This document shows positions 1-12,275 of a stretch of 64,000 nucleotides of DNA, in pieces. The notes under the pieces are model-generated. The model was not told the origin of the DNA, searched no databases, and saw only the letters and a program-made list of their open reading frames with translations. Each line of letters opens with the position of its first letter. Within the stretch, counting starts at the first letter, position 1. The stretch is from Sulfurivermis sp040755915. GTDB lineage: Bacteria; Pseudomonadota; Gammaproteobacteria; Thiohalomonadales; Thiohalomonadaceae. The stretch is from NCBI GenBank assembly GCA_040755915.1, contig JBFLWM010000019.1:1-64000 (forward strand). The letters run 5' to 3'. The position numbers and the translations under genes are program-made.

Positions 1-391
1 GTCCGCAGACGTATGCACCGCGCAGGGCCATATCGCGAATACGATTCGCTCCTACGGCACGGATTCTGTAGGAGCGGATGGTATCCGCGACCGCTTGTCC
101 GCAGACGTATGCACCGCGCAGGGCCATATCGCGAATGCGATTCGCTCCTACGGCACGGACTCTGCAGGAGCGGATGGTATCCGCGACCGCTTGTCCGCAG
201 ACGTATGCACCGCGCAGGGCCATATCGCGAATGCGATTCGCTCCTACGGCTCGGATTCTGCAGGAGCGGATGGCATCCGCGACCGCTTGTCCGCAGACAT
301 ATGCACAGGGTACGCACCGTGCAGGGCCATATCGCGAATGCGATTCGCTCCTACGACACGGATTCTGTAGGAGCGGATGGTATCCGCGACC
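1..391. repeat. Four tandem 96-bp repeats made of REP-like arms
   Basis: Units begin at 1, 97, 193 and 289. The first three are 96 bp; the fourth carries a small insertion. Each unit holds two facing arms: one reads TCGCGAATNCGATTCGCTCC and the other GTAGGAGCGGATGGTATCCG, so every unit can fold into a hairpin. Because 96 is a multiple of three, spurious repetitive reading frames stay open here; I do not call them genes. The array may continue left of the window. A related single element lies at 61257-61323. Confidence 0.93.
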
Positions 392-401
392 CTCGCCGCC
401 A

Positions 402-2084
402 TCACTCGAACCACACACGCAGCGCGATGAACACGATCACGGCCACGAGACTGCCCCAGGTCAGCGGATCGCCGCGGCGCAGGTCGCGCCACAGGATGGC
501 GAACTCGTTGCTGCGCGGCACGCGCTCCAGCAACGGACCGAACAGCGCGGCGAAGGCGTCCTTGTCGAACACCGCCGCCGCCGGATTGGGCAATGGCACC
601 GCCACGCGGCCGAGCAGCAGGCGCCGGCCGGTCTGCACGAACTCCTCCGGCGTGCCCTGGCCCTGGCGCCCGAGGATGTCCACCACGTGGATCACCGTGC
701 CGTCGGTGCCGATGCGCATGCGCTGCATGCGGTACTGCGCCCAGAAGGCGGCGGCCATCACCGCCGCCGACACCGCGCCGAGCAGCGAGATGAGATCCCA
801 CGACAGCGTGTTACAGGTGGAATAGAACAGCATCACAATCAGCCCGAACAGCACGCCGATCGCCAGCAGCAGCAGGCGCATCAGGCGCAGGAATTTCGGA
901 TTCACCGCCAGCCAGGTGACACCCTGTGCGTCGGAACGCAGGCGCAGCGACGCGGCCGCGGTCTGCACCTGGCGCGCGACATCCGCCGGATGCTGCACCA
1001 CGCCGGGACGGCGCTCGCCCGGCACCAGGCGCCTGCGCGCCTGCCAGTCGAGATAGCCGGCCAGCGCGCCGAGCACGCCGAACAGCACCATCATGCCGAT
1101 GCTGAAATAGCGTATCTGCTGCCAGTGGCCGCGGCGCGCCTGCAGGGCGCGCAGGGCACCCTGCACGGCGTCATCGCCAAAGTCGCGCACGGAAAAATCC
1201 TCCAGACTGACGGCCTGCAGGCGGTAATGATCATGGTCGAGCACCAGCATGGCCTGCGGCAGCGGCGCCAGCGCGATGGGATCGGCGGCGCCGGCCAGCG
1301 CGATGCGCTGCCGTGCCGTGCCGGCGGCATCGAACACGATGATCTCGCCGTTCTGCAGCAGGCCGTTGCTGTTGACCGCCCAGACGCGGCCTGCGCCATC
1401 GCGCGCCGCCGCCGTCGGCCAGGTATTGCCGAAGGAACCGAGCGGGTTGTCCGCCTCCACCTGCTGCACCACGCGGCTGCGTCCCCGGCCCTGGTCCTCG
1501 ATGACGAGGACGCGGTGATGATTGGTGTCGGTGACCAGCAGTTGGCCCGCGCCGAGCCAGGCGAGGTCGTTGGGATATTTCAGGCCGCCCGCGATGGTCA
1601 GGCGGTACTGGTGTTTGCCGTCCAGACCCCAGGCATGCAGTTCATGGCGCGCGCTGTCCGCCACGTAGAAGCGCGCCTCCTGCGGCGCATGGGCCAGCGC
1701 CAGCGTCGCGCCCTTGGGTGGCAGCGGGATGCGCGCCAGCTCGACGCAGGTGCGCTGCGGCAGATCGCAGCGCTGCACCGTGCCGCGCCGTCCCTCCGCC
1801 ACCAGCAGCGCGTCGGGCATCACCGCCAGATGCGACACCGCCGCCGGCAGCCCGAGCGACGCCAGCGTCGCCGCATCCTGCAGCGCGCCATTGCCGTCGG
1901 CGTGATACAGCGTGCCGCCGGCAATGAAATACACCGCGTCCTCCGCCGTCGCCAGCACGTTCGGCCCCGCCGTCGCGCCGACACCCTCGCCCGCCTGCCA
2001 CACCAGCGCAAAGGTGCCCAGGATGCCGAGGATGGCGGCGACGGCGAGGATGTTGGCGCTGCGGCTGGGGGAGAGTTCGATCAT
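402..2084 (-). CDS. Membrane-anchored NHL/beta-propeller-like protein, function unknown
   Basis: A 560-residue protein not recognised as a named family. It starts with a membrane segment (about residues 13-31), followed by about 300 residues of short repeats of the NHL type, for example YPNDLAWLGAGQLLVTDTNH, which suggests an extracytoplasmic beta-propeller. Three more hydrophobic segments follow, and a fourth ends the protein. The ATG at 2084 is chosen because an upstream extension would be Arg/Pro-rich and would run into the neighbouring gene. It lies 34 bp after the restriction-modification gene on the same strand, so it is probably cotranscribed. A propeller of this kind usually binds ligands or proteins; that is inference. 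Confidence 0.75.
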   Translation of the reverse strand: MIELSPSRSANILAVAAILGILGTFALVWQAGEGVGATAGPNVLATAEDAVYFIAGGTLYHADGNGALQDAATLASLGLPAAVSHLAVMPDALLVAEGRRGTVQRCDLPQRTCVELARIPLPPKGATLALAHAPQEARFYVADSARHELHAWGLDGKHQYRLTIAGGLKYPNDLAWLGAGQLLVTDTNHHRVLVIEDQGRGRSRVVQQVEADNPLGSFGNTWPTAAARDGAGRVWAVNSNGLLQNGEIIVFDAAGTARQRIALAGAADPIALAPLPQAMLVLDHDHYRLQAVSLEDFSVRDFGDDAVQGALRALQARRGHWQQIRYFSIGMMVLFGVLGALAGYLDWQARRRLVPGERRPGVVQHPADVARQVQTAAASLRLRSDAQGVTWLAVNPKFLRLMRLLLLAIGVLFGLIVMLFYSTCNTLSWDLISLLGAVSAAVMAAAFWAQYRMQRMRIGTDGTVIHVVDILGRQGQGTPEEFVQTGRRLLLGRVAVPLPNPAAAVFDKDAFAALFGPLLERVPRSNEFAILWRDLRRGDPLTWGSLVAVIVFIALRVWFE

Positions 2085-2118
2085 GGCGTCCGTTCCCGTG
2101 GCGTGTGTGTGGCGCGGC

Positions 2119-4935
2119 CTATTCTTCCTGCGCGGTCTTTTTGCGCCGCGCCTTCGGCTTTTCCGCCGGCAGGGCGGCGACGAGCTGCTGGTACAGGCCG
2201 AACAGGAAGGCGACGCGGGCGGCGTCGTTGCCGCCCTTGAAGCCGTAGGCGGCGTCCACCGCCGCATCCAGTTTCTGGTGCGCCTTCAGCAGGTCCGGCG
2301 GCATGGTGAGCGGGTCGTAGAGGTCGGCCAGCGAGGCGCCGGCATGGGCGGAGCGGGCGTCGAGCACGCCCTGTGCCGCGGCCTCGATGACGGCGCGCTG
2401 CTTCTGCTCCCTCTCCCCCAGGGAGAGGGTTGGGGTGAGGGAGAACGGCCAGGGGAAATTGTTGTAGACGATGCTGGCGGAATAGCGATAGTCGCTCTTC
2501 AATCGGCCGCAGACTGAACGGACCCACGCGTTGTGCATAGTGGCGGTGAGGATGCCAAAATCGAATAACGAGGCATTAGGCATCATAAACACAAGGTCAC
2601 TACAAAAAGTGGTCGGTTCAATAAAACCGATAGGAATGAAACGTCTTTTTTCCGATGAGACCTTTGGTATTAGTAAGTACGGCTGAGTTGGTATCAACTC
2701 TGTACCAAAATGAGTTGGACTTGATGCTGCTGCTACAGTCTGCTTTCGCTTACTCGCCAAGCGAAATTTCCTTACCGCGTCGACACGCTTCATCGATTCA
2801 GGTAACTGTCGCAGTTCCTGCGGAGGACAGTCTCCTAACCATAATGCCCAACGCTCATAACCATTAATGAACTCCACCGAGCCAAGCCAACGATGAAAAT
2901 ATTTTTCTGCGGCTGGCTCAATTCTTAAAAATTCATCTTTCTCTTCTGTAGTAAATAGGAAGTTCCCATCATCTATAGGCTGACTACCAATGCCAATCTC
3001 TTGTATTTGGGAGATGGGTCTTGTACGACGAGGCAAAATAATATCCGGCGCATCCACCAGATACGGATTGATATTGGCCGCCTTCACCGCATGGGCCTCG
3101 CCTCTGATGTCCTCGTATTCGAAGATGGTCTTGTCGGCCACATCCTCCAGGCCGAAGCCGACGATGACGCAATGCACCGCCGCCTTGCCGCGCGCCTCGT
3201 TGCTCCAGGCGAAGGTGCGGTGGGCGAAGTGGATCTTGATGCCCTGCGCCAGCAGCCAGCCCCACAGCGCGCCGACCTGCTCGCCCTGGGTGATGCTGTT
3301 GGTGGAGACGAAGGCGGCTCTGATGGAACTCCCCTCACCCCCGGCCCCTCTCCCGGAGGGCGAGGGGAGCGAGTGCATGTAGCGCGCGGCCTTCACGTAC
3401 CAGGCGGCGACGAGGTCGAGCAGGCCGGCGTTCTCGATGTCGCCGAACACCTGGCGCGTGTCCTCGCGCTGCGCATCGTTCATGTACTTGGCGCCGACAA
3501 ACGGCGGATTGCCCAGGATGTAGCTGCAGCGCTCCGGCGCCAGCACGTCGGCCCAGGCTATGCGCAGGGCGTTGTCGTGGACGATGGTGGCGCTGTGGGT
3601 GAGCGGGATGCGGGCGAAGTAGGCGCCGAATTCCTCGCTGACCTTGAGGTTCATCTGGTGATCGGTGAGCCAGAGGGCGACCTGGGCAATCTGCGCCGGG
3701 AATTCCTCGATCTCGATGCCGTAGAACTGATCGACGTCGACGCTGATCAATTGGTGGATGTCGAGCATCTGCTGGCCCGAGGTGTGGGCGGCGCGCAGCA
3801 CCTCCAGCTCCAGCAGGCGCAGTTCGCGGTAGGTGATGACCAGGAAGTTGCCGCAGCCGCAGGCGGGGTCGAAGAAGGTCAGCGTGCGCAGGCGCTTGTG
3901 GAATTCGAACAGTTTGTTCTTGTTGTGCCTGATCTTCTCGAACTCGGCCCACAGGGCGTCGAGGAACAGCGGCTTGATCAGCTTGAGGATGTTTTCCTCG
4001 CTGGTGTAGTGGGCGCCCAGATTGCGCCGCGCCGTGTCGTCCATGATGGACTGGAACAGGCTGCCGAAGATGGCGGGCGAGATGCGGCTCCAGTCCAGGC
4101 CGCACAGGTCGAGCAGGCTTTCGCGCATCGCCGCGTCGAAGCTGGCGGGCGGCAGCATCTCCTCGAACAGCCGGCCGTTGATGTAGGGGAAGTCGGCCAG
4201 TTCCTCGTCCAGATTCTTCAGCCGTTTTTCGTAGGGCGTGTTGAGGACGTGGAACAGGGTGGTGAGGTGGTGGGCGAGGTCGCTGCCGTCGGCGCTGGTG
4301 CGCTGCTCGACGTAGTCCTGGAACTGGCGCTTCTCGAACAGGCTGGTGTCTTCGGCGAACAGGCAGAACAGCAGGCGCACCAGGTACAGCTCCAGCGGGC
4401 GGCCGTCGTAGCCGATGGCCTTGAGCTGGTCGTGCAGCCGGCCCATGCGCTCGGCGGCCTTGATGTTGATCGGGTCCTGCGGCTTGATCACCTGGGTCTG
4501 GTAGCCGGCGATGAAACCGAACAGGCGCACGTTCTTGTACAGCTCGGCGAGGGGGAACTCGTGCACGCTGCCGTCGCTCAGGTCGTGCAGGCGGAAGCGG
4601 GCGAAGTCGCATACCAGCACGTAGCGCGGCAGGTCGCGCTCGGCGATGCCGGGGAAGTAGTCCATCGCCTGGGTGTAGGCGCGATCGAGGTTCCTGCCGC
4701 GCGATTTCATCTCCACCAGCAGGATGCCGGGCCAGAACAGGTCGACGTAGCCGCTGCCGCCGCCGTGCTTCTTCACCGCATGCTCGAAACTGGCGACGCG
4801 CTTGTTGGTGATGCCGAAGATCTCGAAGAAGGCGATGAGGAAGGGCTTGGCCTCGGCGTCCTCGTTGCCGGCGTCGGCCCAGTGCTTGGAAAACGCCAGG
4901 GCGCGGGATTTGATTTCATTCCATGACAGCGGCAT
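2119..4935 (-). CDS. MmeI-like type IIL restriction-modification enzyme
   Basis: A single 938-residue chain that should both methylate adenine and cut DNA. The N-terminal nuclease motif is D65-x9-E75-x-K77, the same spacing as in MmeI. The helical connector carries GAHYTSE (about 308-314). The methyltransferase core has motif I DPACGCGNF at 356-364 and catalytic NPPF at 476-479. The C-terminal target-recognition part ends with the family sequence CGRLKSDYRYS and YNNFPWP. In MmeI-type enzymes one recognition domain serves both activities, so no separate specificity subunit is expected. DNA for about residues 625-800 (2530-3060) is clearly AT-rich compared with the rest. Two palindromic repeat insertions are read through in frame. 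It lies downstream of an MntA/HepT pair, giving a defence cluster. Confidence 0.9.
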   Translation of the reverse strand: MPLSWNEIKSRALAFSKHWADAGNEDAEAKPFLIAFFEIFGITNKRVASFEHAVKKHGGGSGYVDLFWPGILLVEMKSRGRNLDRAYTQAMDYFPGIAERDLPRYVLVCDFARFRLHDLSDGSVHEFPLAELYKNVRLFGFIAGYQTQVIKPQDPINIKAAERMGRLHDQLKAIGYDGRPLELYLVRLLFCLFAEDTSLFEKRQFQDYVEQRTSADGSDLAHHLTTLFHVLNTPYEKRLKNLDEELADFPYINGRLFEEMLPPASFDAAMRESLLDLCGLDWSRISPAIFGSLFQSIMDDTARRNLGAHYTSEENILKLIKPLFLDALWAEFEKIRHNKNKLFEFHKRLRTLTFFDPACGCGNFLVITYRELRLLELEVLRAAHTSGQQMLDIHQLISVDVDQFYGIEIEEFPAQIAQVALWLTDHQMNLKVSEEFGAYFARIPLTHSATIVHDNALRIAWADVLAPERCSYILGNPPFVGAKYMNDAQREDTRQVFGDIENAGLLDLVAAWYVKAARYMHSLPSPSGRGAGGEGSSIRAAFVSTNSITQGEQVGALWGWLLAQGIKIHFAHRTFAWSNEARGKAAVHCVIVGFGLEDVADKTIFEYEDIRGEAHAVKAANINPYLVDAPDIILPRRTRPISQIQEIGIGSQPIDDGNFLFTTEEKDEFLRIEPAAEKYFHRWLGSVEFINGYERWALWLGDCPPQELRQLPESMKRVDAVRKFRLASKRKQTVAAASSPTHFGTELIPTQPYLLIPKVSSEKRRFIPIGFIEPTTFCSDLVFMMPNASLFDFGILTATMHNAWVRSVCGRLKSDYRYSASIVYNNFPWPFSLTPTLSLGEREQKQRAVIEAAAQGVLDARSAHAGASLADLYDPLTMPPDLLKAHQKLDAAVDAAYGFKGGNDAARVAFLFGLYQQLVAALPAEKPKARRKKTAQEE
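2408..2444 (-). repeat. Interspersed palindromic repeat read through in the MmeI-like gene (copy 2)
   Basis: The + strand reads CCCTCTCCCCCAGGGAGAGG followed by GTTGGGGTGAGGGAG. It is the inverted counterpart of the element at 3331-3370. It encodes about 12 residues (SLTPTLSLGERE) just after the conserved NNFPWP motif and keeps the frame open. Confidence 0.75.
3331..3370 (+). repeat. Interspersed palindromic repeat read through in the MmeI-like gene (copy 1)
   Basis: The + strand reads CCCTCACCCCCGGCCCCTCT followed by CCCGGAGGGCGAGGGGAG, a GC-rich inverted repeat of a type widespread between genes in proteobacteria. On the minus strand it encodes SLPSPSGRGAGGEGS, low-complexity sequence between the methyltransferase core and the C-terminal region. 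Confidence 0.75.
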
Positions 4936-5016
4936 GTCTTCCCCGGTGGTTGCGGGCCGTTGGTGGCCTTGTTGTTATTGGTGTGCGCACTTCAAGGAGC
5001 GGTCTGTACTGCGGCG

Positions 5017-5355
5017 CTATTGGCCCAACATGGCCTGCAAGGCGTTCTCCAGCGCCGGCAATTCCTGTTCTACAACCGCCCAAATCAGCTCGGCATCAAC
5101 ACCCAGGTAGTCATGCACTACCACGTTGCGAAAGCCGGACATGCCGCGCCAGTTGATGTGCGGAAAAGCTGTTTTGCGACTGTCTGACAGGCGCTGGCTG
5201 GATTCGGCCATGATCTGCAGATTGCGCAGCACGGCATCCTGAATCAGGGTAGAAGCAAGAAAGACGGCCTTGCCATCCTGTGTATAGGCACGAACGCGCG
5301 CAATACACTCCAGCATGTGCTCTGCGTAAAGACGGTCCTTGTCATCAGGCGTCAT
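5017..5355 (-). CDS. hepT: HepT-like ribonuclease toxin (DUF86)
   Basis: A 112-residue all-helical protein of the HepT/DUF86 family. It has the family active-site pattern R-x4-H-x-Y as RNVVVHDY (R76, H81, Y83). HepT proteins are HEPN-type RNases paired with a minimal nucleotidyltransferase; in studied pairs the partner adenylates the tyrosine of this motif and so silences the toxin. The start codon overlaps the end of the mntA-like gene by 4 nt, which indicates coupled translation. The next gene downstream is the MmeI-like enzyme, 81 bp away, so this pair and the restriction system may form one defence locus. Confidence 0.9.
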   Translation of the reverse strand: MTPDDKDRLYAEHMLECIARVRAYTQDGKAVFLASTLIQDAVLRNLQIMAESSQRLSDSRKTAFPHINWRGMSGFRNVVVHDYLGVDAELIWAVVEQELPALENALQAMLGQ

Positions 5356-5636
5356 AGCTCAATGGCTTCCCTGAGCACCTGATCACGAATCTTCGGATGC
5401 AATGCCGCCGGGGTGACCAGATCGACCTTGCGCCCGAGCAGGCCTTCCAGGTCGAGCAGCAAGGCGCCCAGGGCAAAGGCGCTCTTGCCCGGTTCCATCT
5501 CGACCAGCAGATCGACATCGCTATCGGGGCGGGCACGATCCTTCGCCATGGAACCGAATACGCGCACCAGCTTCGCGCCACGCCGGGCGGCGAGGCTGAG
5601 AATTTCCTGGCGATGCTGTTCGATCAGACGGTCCAT
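5352..5636 (-). CDS. mntA: MntA-like nucleotidyltransferase antitoxin
   Basis: A 94-residue minimal nucleotidyltransferase with the GS-x10-D-x-D signature (G28 S29, D40, D42) that holds the catalytic metal. By family analogy it transfers AMP groups to the HepT toxin encoded immediately downstream. The gene is first in a minus-strand run (mntA, hepT, restriction enzyme, NHL protein). The 108 bp before it contain a TATAAA box close to the start and an imperfect palindrome around CCAGGTATCGGGTATAGCCC, a plausible autoregulatory site but unproven. Confidence 0.88.
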   Translation of the reverse strand: MDRLIEQHRQEILSLAARRGAKLVRVFGSMAKDRARPDSDVDLLVEMEPGKSAFALGALLLDLEGLLGRKVDLVTPAALHPKIRDQVLREAIEL

Positions 5637-5744
5637 GGCCTATTTATAAACCTAACCAGGTATCGGGTATAGCCCTGGCACCGGCGCTGCCGTGGCTTTC
5701 CTGACATCGGCCTCCCCCCGCCGGGCGGCGGCGGAGGGCAGGCG

Positions 5745-9533
<3,789 letters not shown>

Positions 9534-9685
9534 GGGGAATTCGCGCTATATCTTACTGAAAGGATGCGCGATTCTATCACGGGGTGGCGGCGGCACGGGG
9601 TGCAAGTTTGACCGTGTCGGCAGTATGCTGGCCTCCCTGTCGCTAGTATTTGTGCCCCTGCTGACGGAAGGAATCGGTACCGCAC

Positions 9686-12100
9686 ATGGATAACAGCCAC
9701 ACCTATCGCGTCGTTTTTTCCGGCCGCCTGCTCGACGGCTTCGATCCGGCCGAGGTCAAACGCGGCCTGGCCAGCCAGCTCGGCCTCAGCCCGGAAAAGA
9801 TCGAGGCCTTCTTCTCCGGCGAAAAACAGGTGCTCAAGCGCGCCGACTCGCTGGCGCACGCCACGCGCTACGTGCAGATGTTCGCCCGCGCCGGCCTGGT
9901 CACGCTGGTGGAACGGCCGGAGGACAAGGCCCGGCGCAAGGCCAGCGCCGGGACGGTGCAGAAGACCGAGACCGGGGCCGCGGCGCCCAGCCTGCCGCCG
10001 CTCAAGCCCTGGAGGATCGCCTGGCTCTACCGGCCGGCCCTGTGGTTCGTCGCCGCCACCGAACTGGGCATGGTACTGACCTGGCTGGCCGTCACCGGCA
10101 CCCTGCTGGTGGCGCTGCTCCATCCGGGCCTGCTGGTCGGCTGGATGTTTTCCCTCATCCCCTATGCCCCGGTGGCGGCGGCCGCCTACGCCTTCCTGCT
10201 CTGCTTCGGCCTGCTGCTCACCGCGCTGCTGCTCAAGCCGCTGCTGGTGCTGCACGTGCGCCGCCACCCCCGCGTCACGCTCACCGCGGAACAGGAACCG
10301 GACCTGTTCGCCTTCGTGGAGGACATCTGCGACCAGATCCGGGTGCCGCCGCCGGCCGAGATCCAGCTCAGCCATGACGCCGCGCTGGAGGTGCGTTTCC
10401 GGGAAGATCTGGGCGACGGGCTGCTCAAGGGACAGACCGTGCTGACGCTGGGCATGCCCTTGCTCGTCAGCCTCAATGTGCGCCAGCTGGCCGCCGCCAT
10501 CGCCCAGGCCATGCACGGCTGGGCGCCGCGTGAGGCGCCGCGCACCGTGCGCCTCATCGAGCGCCTCACCGACTGGATGCACCGCGCCCTGCACCAGCCC
10601 GACCCCATCGACCGCCGCCTGGAACGCCTGCGCGCCAAGGCCAGGCATGCGGCACCGTTGTATGACAGCCTGCAACGCCTCATCACCTGGTCACGCCTGC
10701 CCCTGCGCCTGGACCTGTGGCTCACTCACCTGCTGGCCCGCCGCCTGTTCCAGCGCCGCATCACCCGCGCCGATGCGGCGGCACGCCATCTGGCCGGCAA
10801 CGCCGACTTCCGCCACATGCTGGAACAGAGCCGCGCGCTGGCCTATGCCGCGCAAAAGACCATCCCCACCCTGACACGCATGTGGCACGACCGTGGCGAA
10901 CTGCCGGACAACATCGCCATGGCCGTGGTGGCACAGGCCTCCTACCTGCCCGCCGACGTGCACGAACACCTGCGCCGGCGCCAGGCCCAGCACATCGCCC
11001 AGACCCGCGCCCTGCAGGCCGGCGACGGCCAGCGCCTGGCCTGGCTCGACGTTCAGCAGGAGGAAGGGCGCTACCGCTGCACCAGCGACAGTGCACTGCT
11101 GTTCCGCCGCTTCGGCAAGCTGATGCACAACATCACCATGCGCTATTACCACCGCCACCTGCGCCTGCCGGTCACCACCAAGGACCTGATTCGCACCCCG
11201 CCCAAGGGCAGCCAGGAATACGAGGCCAACCACATCATCGACTGCTACTTCGGCGCCCTCTATGCCGATTTCACGCCGCTCGGTTTCGAAACCCGCTTCA
11301 GCCAGATGCCCCTCGATACCGACGCCGCCATCCAGCACTGGACGCTGTCCATGGCACTGATGGAAAAGGAGCGCAGCAAGGCGCGGGCGGTGATGACCGC
11401 GTTGCACCAGTGCGACGACGATCTCGTCACCGTCAGCAACCGCGAGGTGATGCACCGCGCCGGCTACGGCAGCTACCTGGGGGAACTGCCGCTGCTGAAG
11501 AAACAGCAGGAGGAGATCTTCGAAACCTGCCGCGAGTACGAGGCGAAATACGAAGCCGCGCTGGAAGACGCCAGCAAGGCCGTGACGCCGTACATCGGCC
11601 GCCTCGCCGCCACCCTGGCCCTGCTCACCATTCCCGAAGGACAGGCGCGCATCGACAACGGCGCGCAACTGCACGCCGAGGCGGAGCCACTGGTGATCAA
11701 GGCGGGCGCGCGCATCGAGCATGTCTATCCGCACCTGCGCGAACTGCGCCTGCACACCCTGTTGCTGGAGTCGCTGCTCAGCCACGATTCGCCGCGCGCC
11801 AAGGGCAAGCTGCGCGACCTCATCGTCGAGAAGACCGACGACGTCGACCGTACCCTGCAAAACATCGAGGTAATCCTGCGCAGCGTGCCCTTCCCCTTCC
11901 CCACGCCGCACAAGTACCGCAACGTGATGCACTGGGTCCTGCGCAACGCCCTGCCCGAGGGCGGCGCCACGGCCGCCCTCGACCGCGGCATCGACGCCTT
12001 CCAGAACCTGGCACTGCTGCAGCGCCTGGTGGTCGGCCGCCTCTGCACCATCGCCCTGCAGGTGGAAAAGGCCTTCGACCTCAAGGCACCGACTGCCTGA
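9686..12100 (+). CDS. Degenerate M48-peptidase-like membrane protein
   Basis: An 804-residue protein. Residues 1-100 form a soluble N-terminal region, followed by two long hydrophobic segments (about 120-190) and a region that follows the layout of membrane M48 metallopeptidases: VLTLGMPLLVSL, then the helix that normally carries HExxH. Here that helix reads IAQAMHGW (around residue 274), so the first zinc histidine and the catalytic glutamate are missing. The later EYEAN resembles the family EYEAD box. I therefore expect a non-proteolytic paralogue. The C-terminal 400 residues are helical and unrecognised. It is transcribed away from metH and has an AAGGA element 13 nt before the ATG. Confidence 0.7.
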   Translation: MDNSHTYRVVFSGRLLDGFDPAEVKRGLASQLGLSPEKIEAFFSGEKQVLKRADSLAHATRYVQMFARAGLVTLVERPEDKARRKASAGTVQKTETGAAAPSLPPLKPWRIAWLYRPALWFVAATELGMVLTWLAVTGTLLVALLHPGLLVGWMFSLIPYAPVAAAAYAFLLCFGLLLTALLLKPLLVLHVRRHPRVTLTAEQEPDLFAFVEDICDQIRVPPPAEIQLSHDAALEVRFREDLGDGLLKGQTVLTLGMPLLVSLNVRQLAAAIAQAMHGWAPREAPRTVRLIERLTDWMHRALHQPDPIDRRLERLRAKARHAAPLYDSLQRLITWSRLPLRLDLWLTHLLARRLFQRRITRADAAARHLAGNADFRHMLEQSRALAYAAQKTIPTLTRMWHDRGELPDNIAMAVVAQASYLPADVHEHLRRRQAQHIAQTRALQAGDGQRLAWLDVQQEEGRYRCTSDSALLFRRFGKLMHNITMRYYHRHLRLPVTTKDLIRTPPKGSQEYEANHIIDCYFGALYADFTPLGFETRFSQMPLDTDAAIQHWTLSMALMEKERSKARAVMTALHQCDDDLVTVSNREVMHRAGYGSYLGELPLLKKQQEEIFETCREYEAKYEAALEDASKAVTPYIGRLAATLALLTIPEGQARIDNGAQLHAEAEPLVIKAGARIEHVYPHLRELRLHTLLLESLLSHDSPRAKGKLRDLIVEKTDDVDRTLQNIEVILRSVPFPFPTPHKYRNVMHWVLRNALPEGGATAALDRGIDAFQNLALLQRLVVGRLCTIALQVEKAFDLKAPTA

Positions 12101-12275
12101 CCGCGGGCCGGGCGTCCGCCCGGCCCCGTGTGTCCCCTGCCGCAGCCACTGCGGCTTCTCCCGCAGCACTTGCGACAGCCCTTCTGCCAAGTACCTGATC
12201 CGACAAAGATCAATTTCTGGCACAACATCTGCTCCTGATCATGGGTCACTGTCCACGTCTGCCGAGGAAATACCC

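Noticed and set aside
1..391. CRISPR array
   Set aside because: The 96-bp units are contiguous and nearly identical, without unique spacers between short repeats, and no cas gene is present.
78..2240. Long plus-strand reading frame of 720 residues across the repeats and the NHL gene
   Set aside because: It is antisense to the NHL gene, His/Arg/Gln-rich throughout, and its start lies in the tandem repeats; a high-GC shadow.
3001..4926. 641-residue frame opposite the MmeI-like gene
   Set aside because: The minus-strand frame carries all family motifs; the opposite frame is Val/Gln/Glu-biased shadow sequence.
9534..9685. Cobalamin or SAH riboswitch upstream of metH
   Set aside because: The 152 bp contain no B12-box-like sequence and no recognisable SAH aptamer core.
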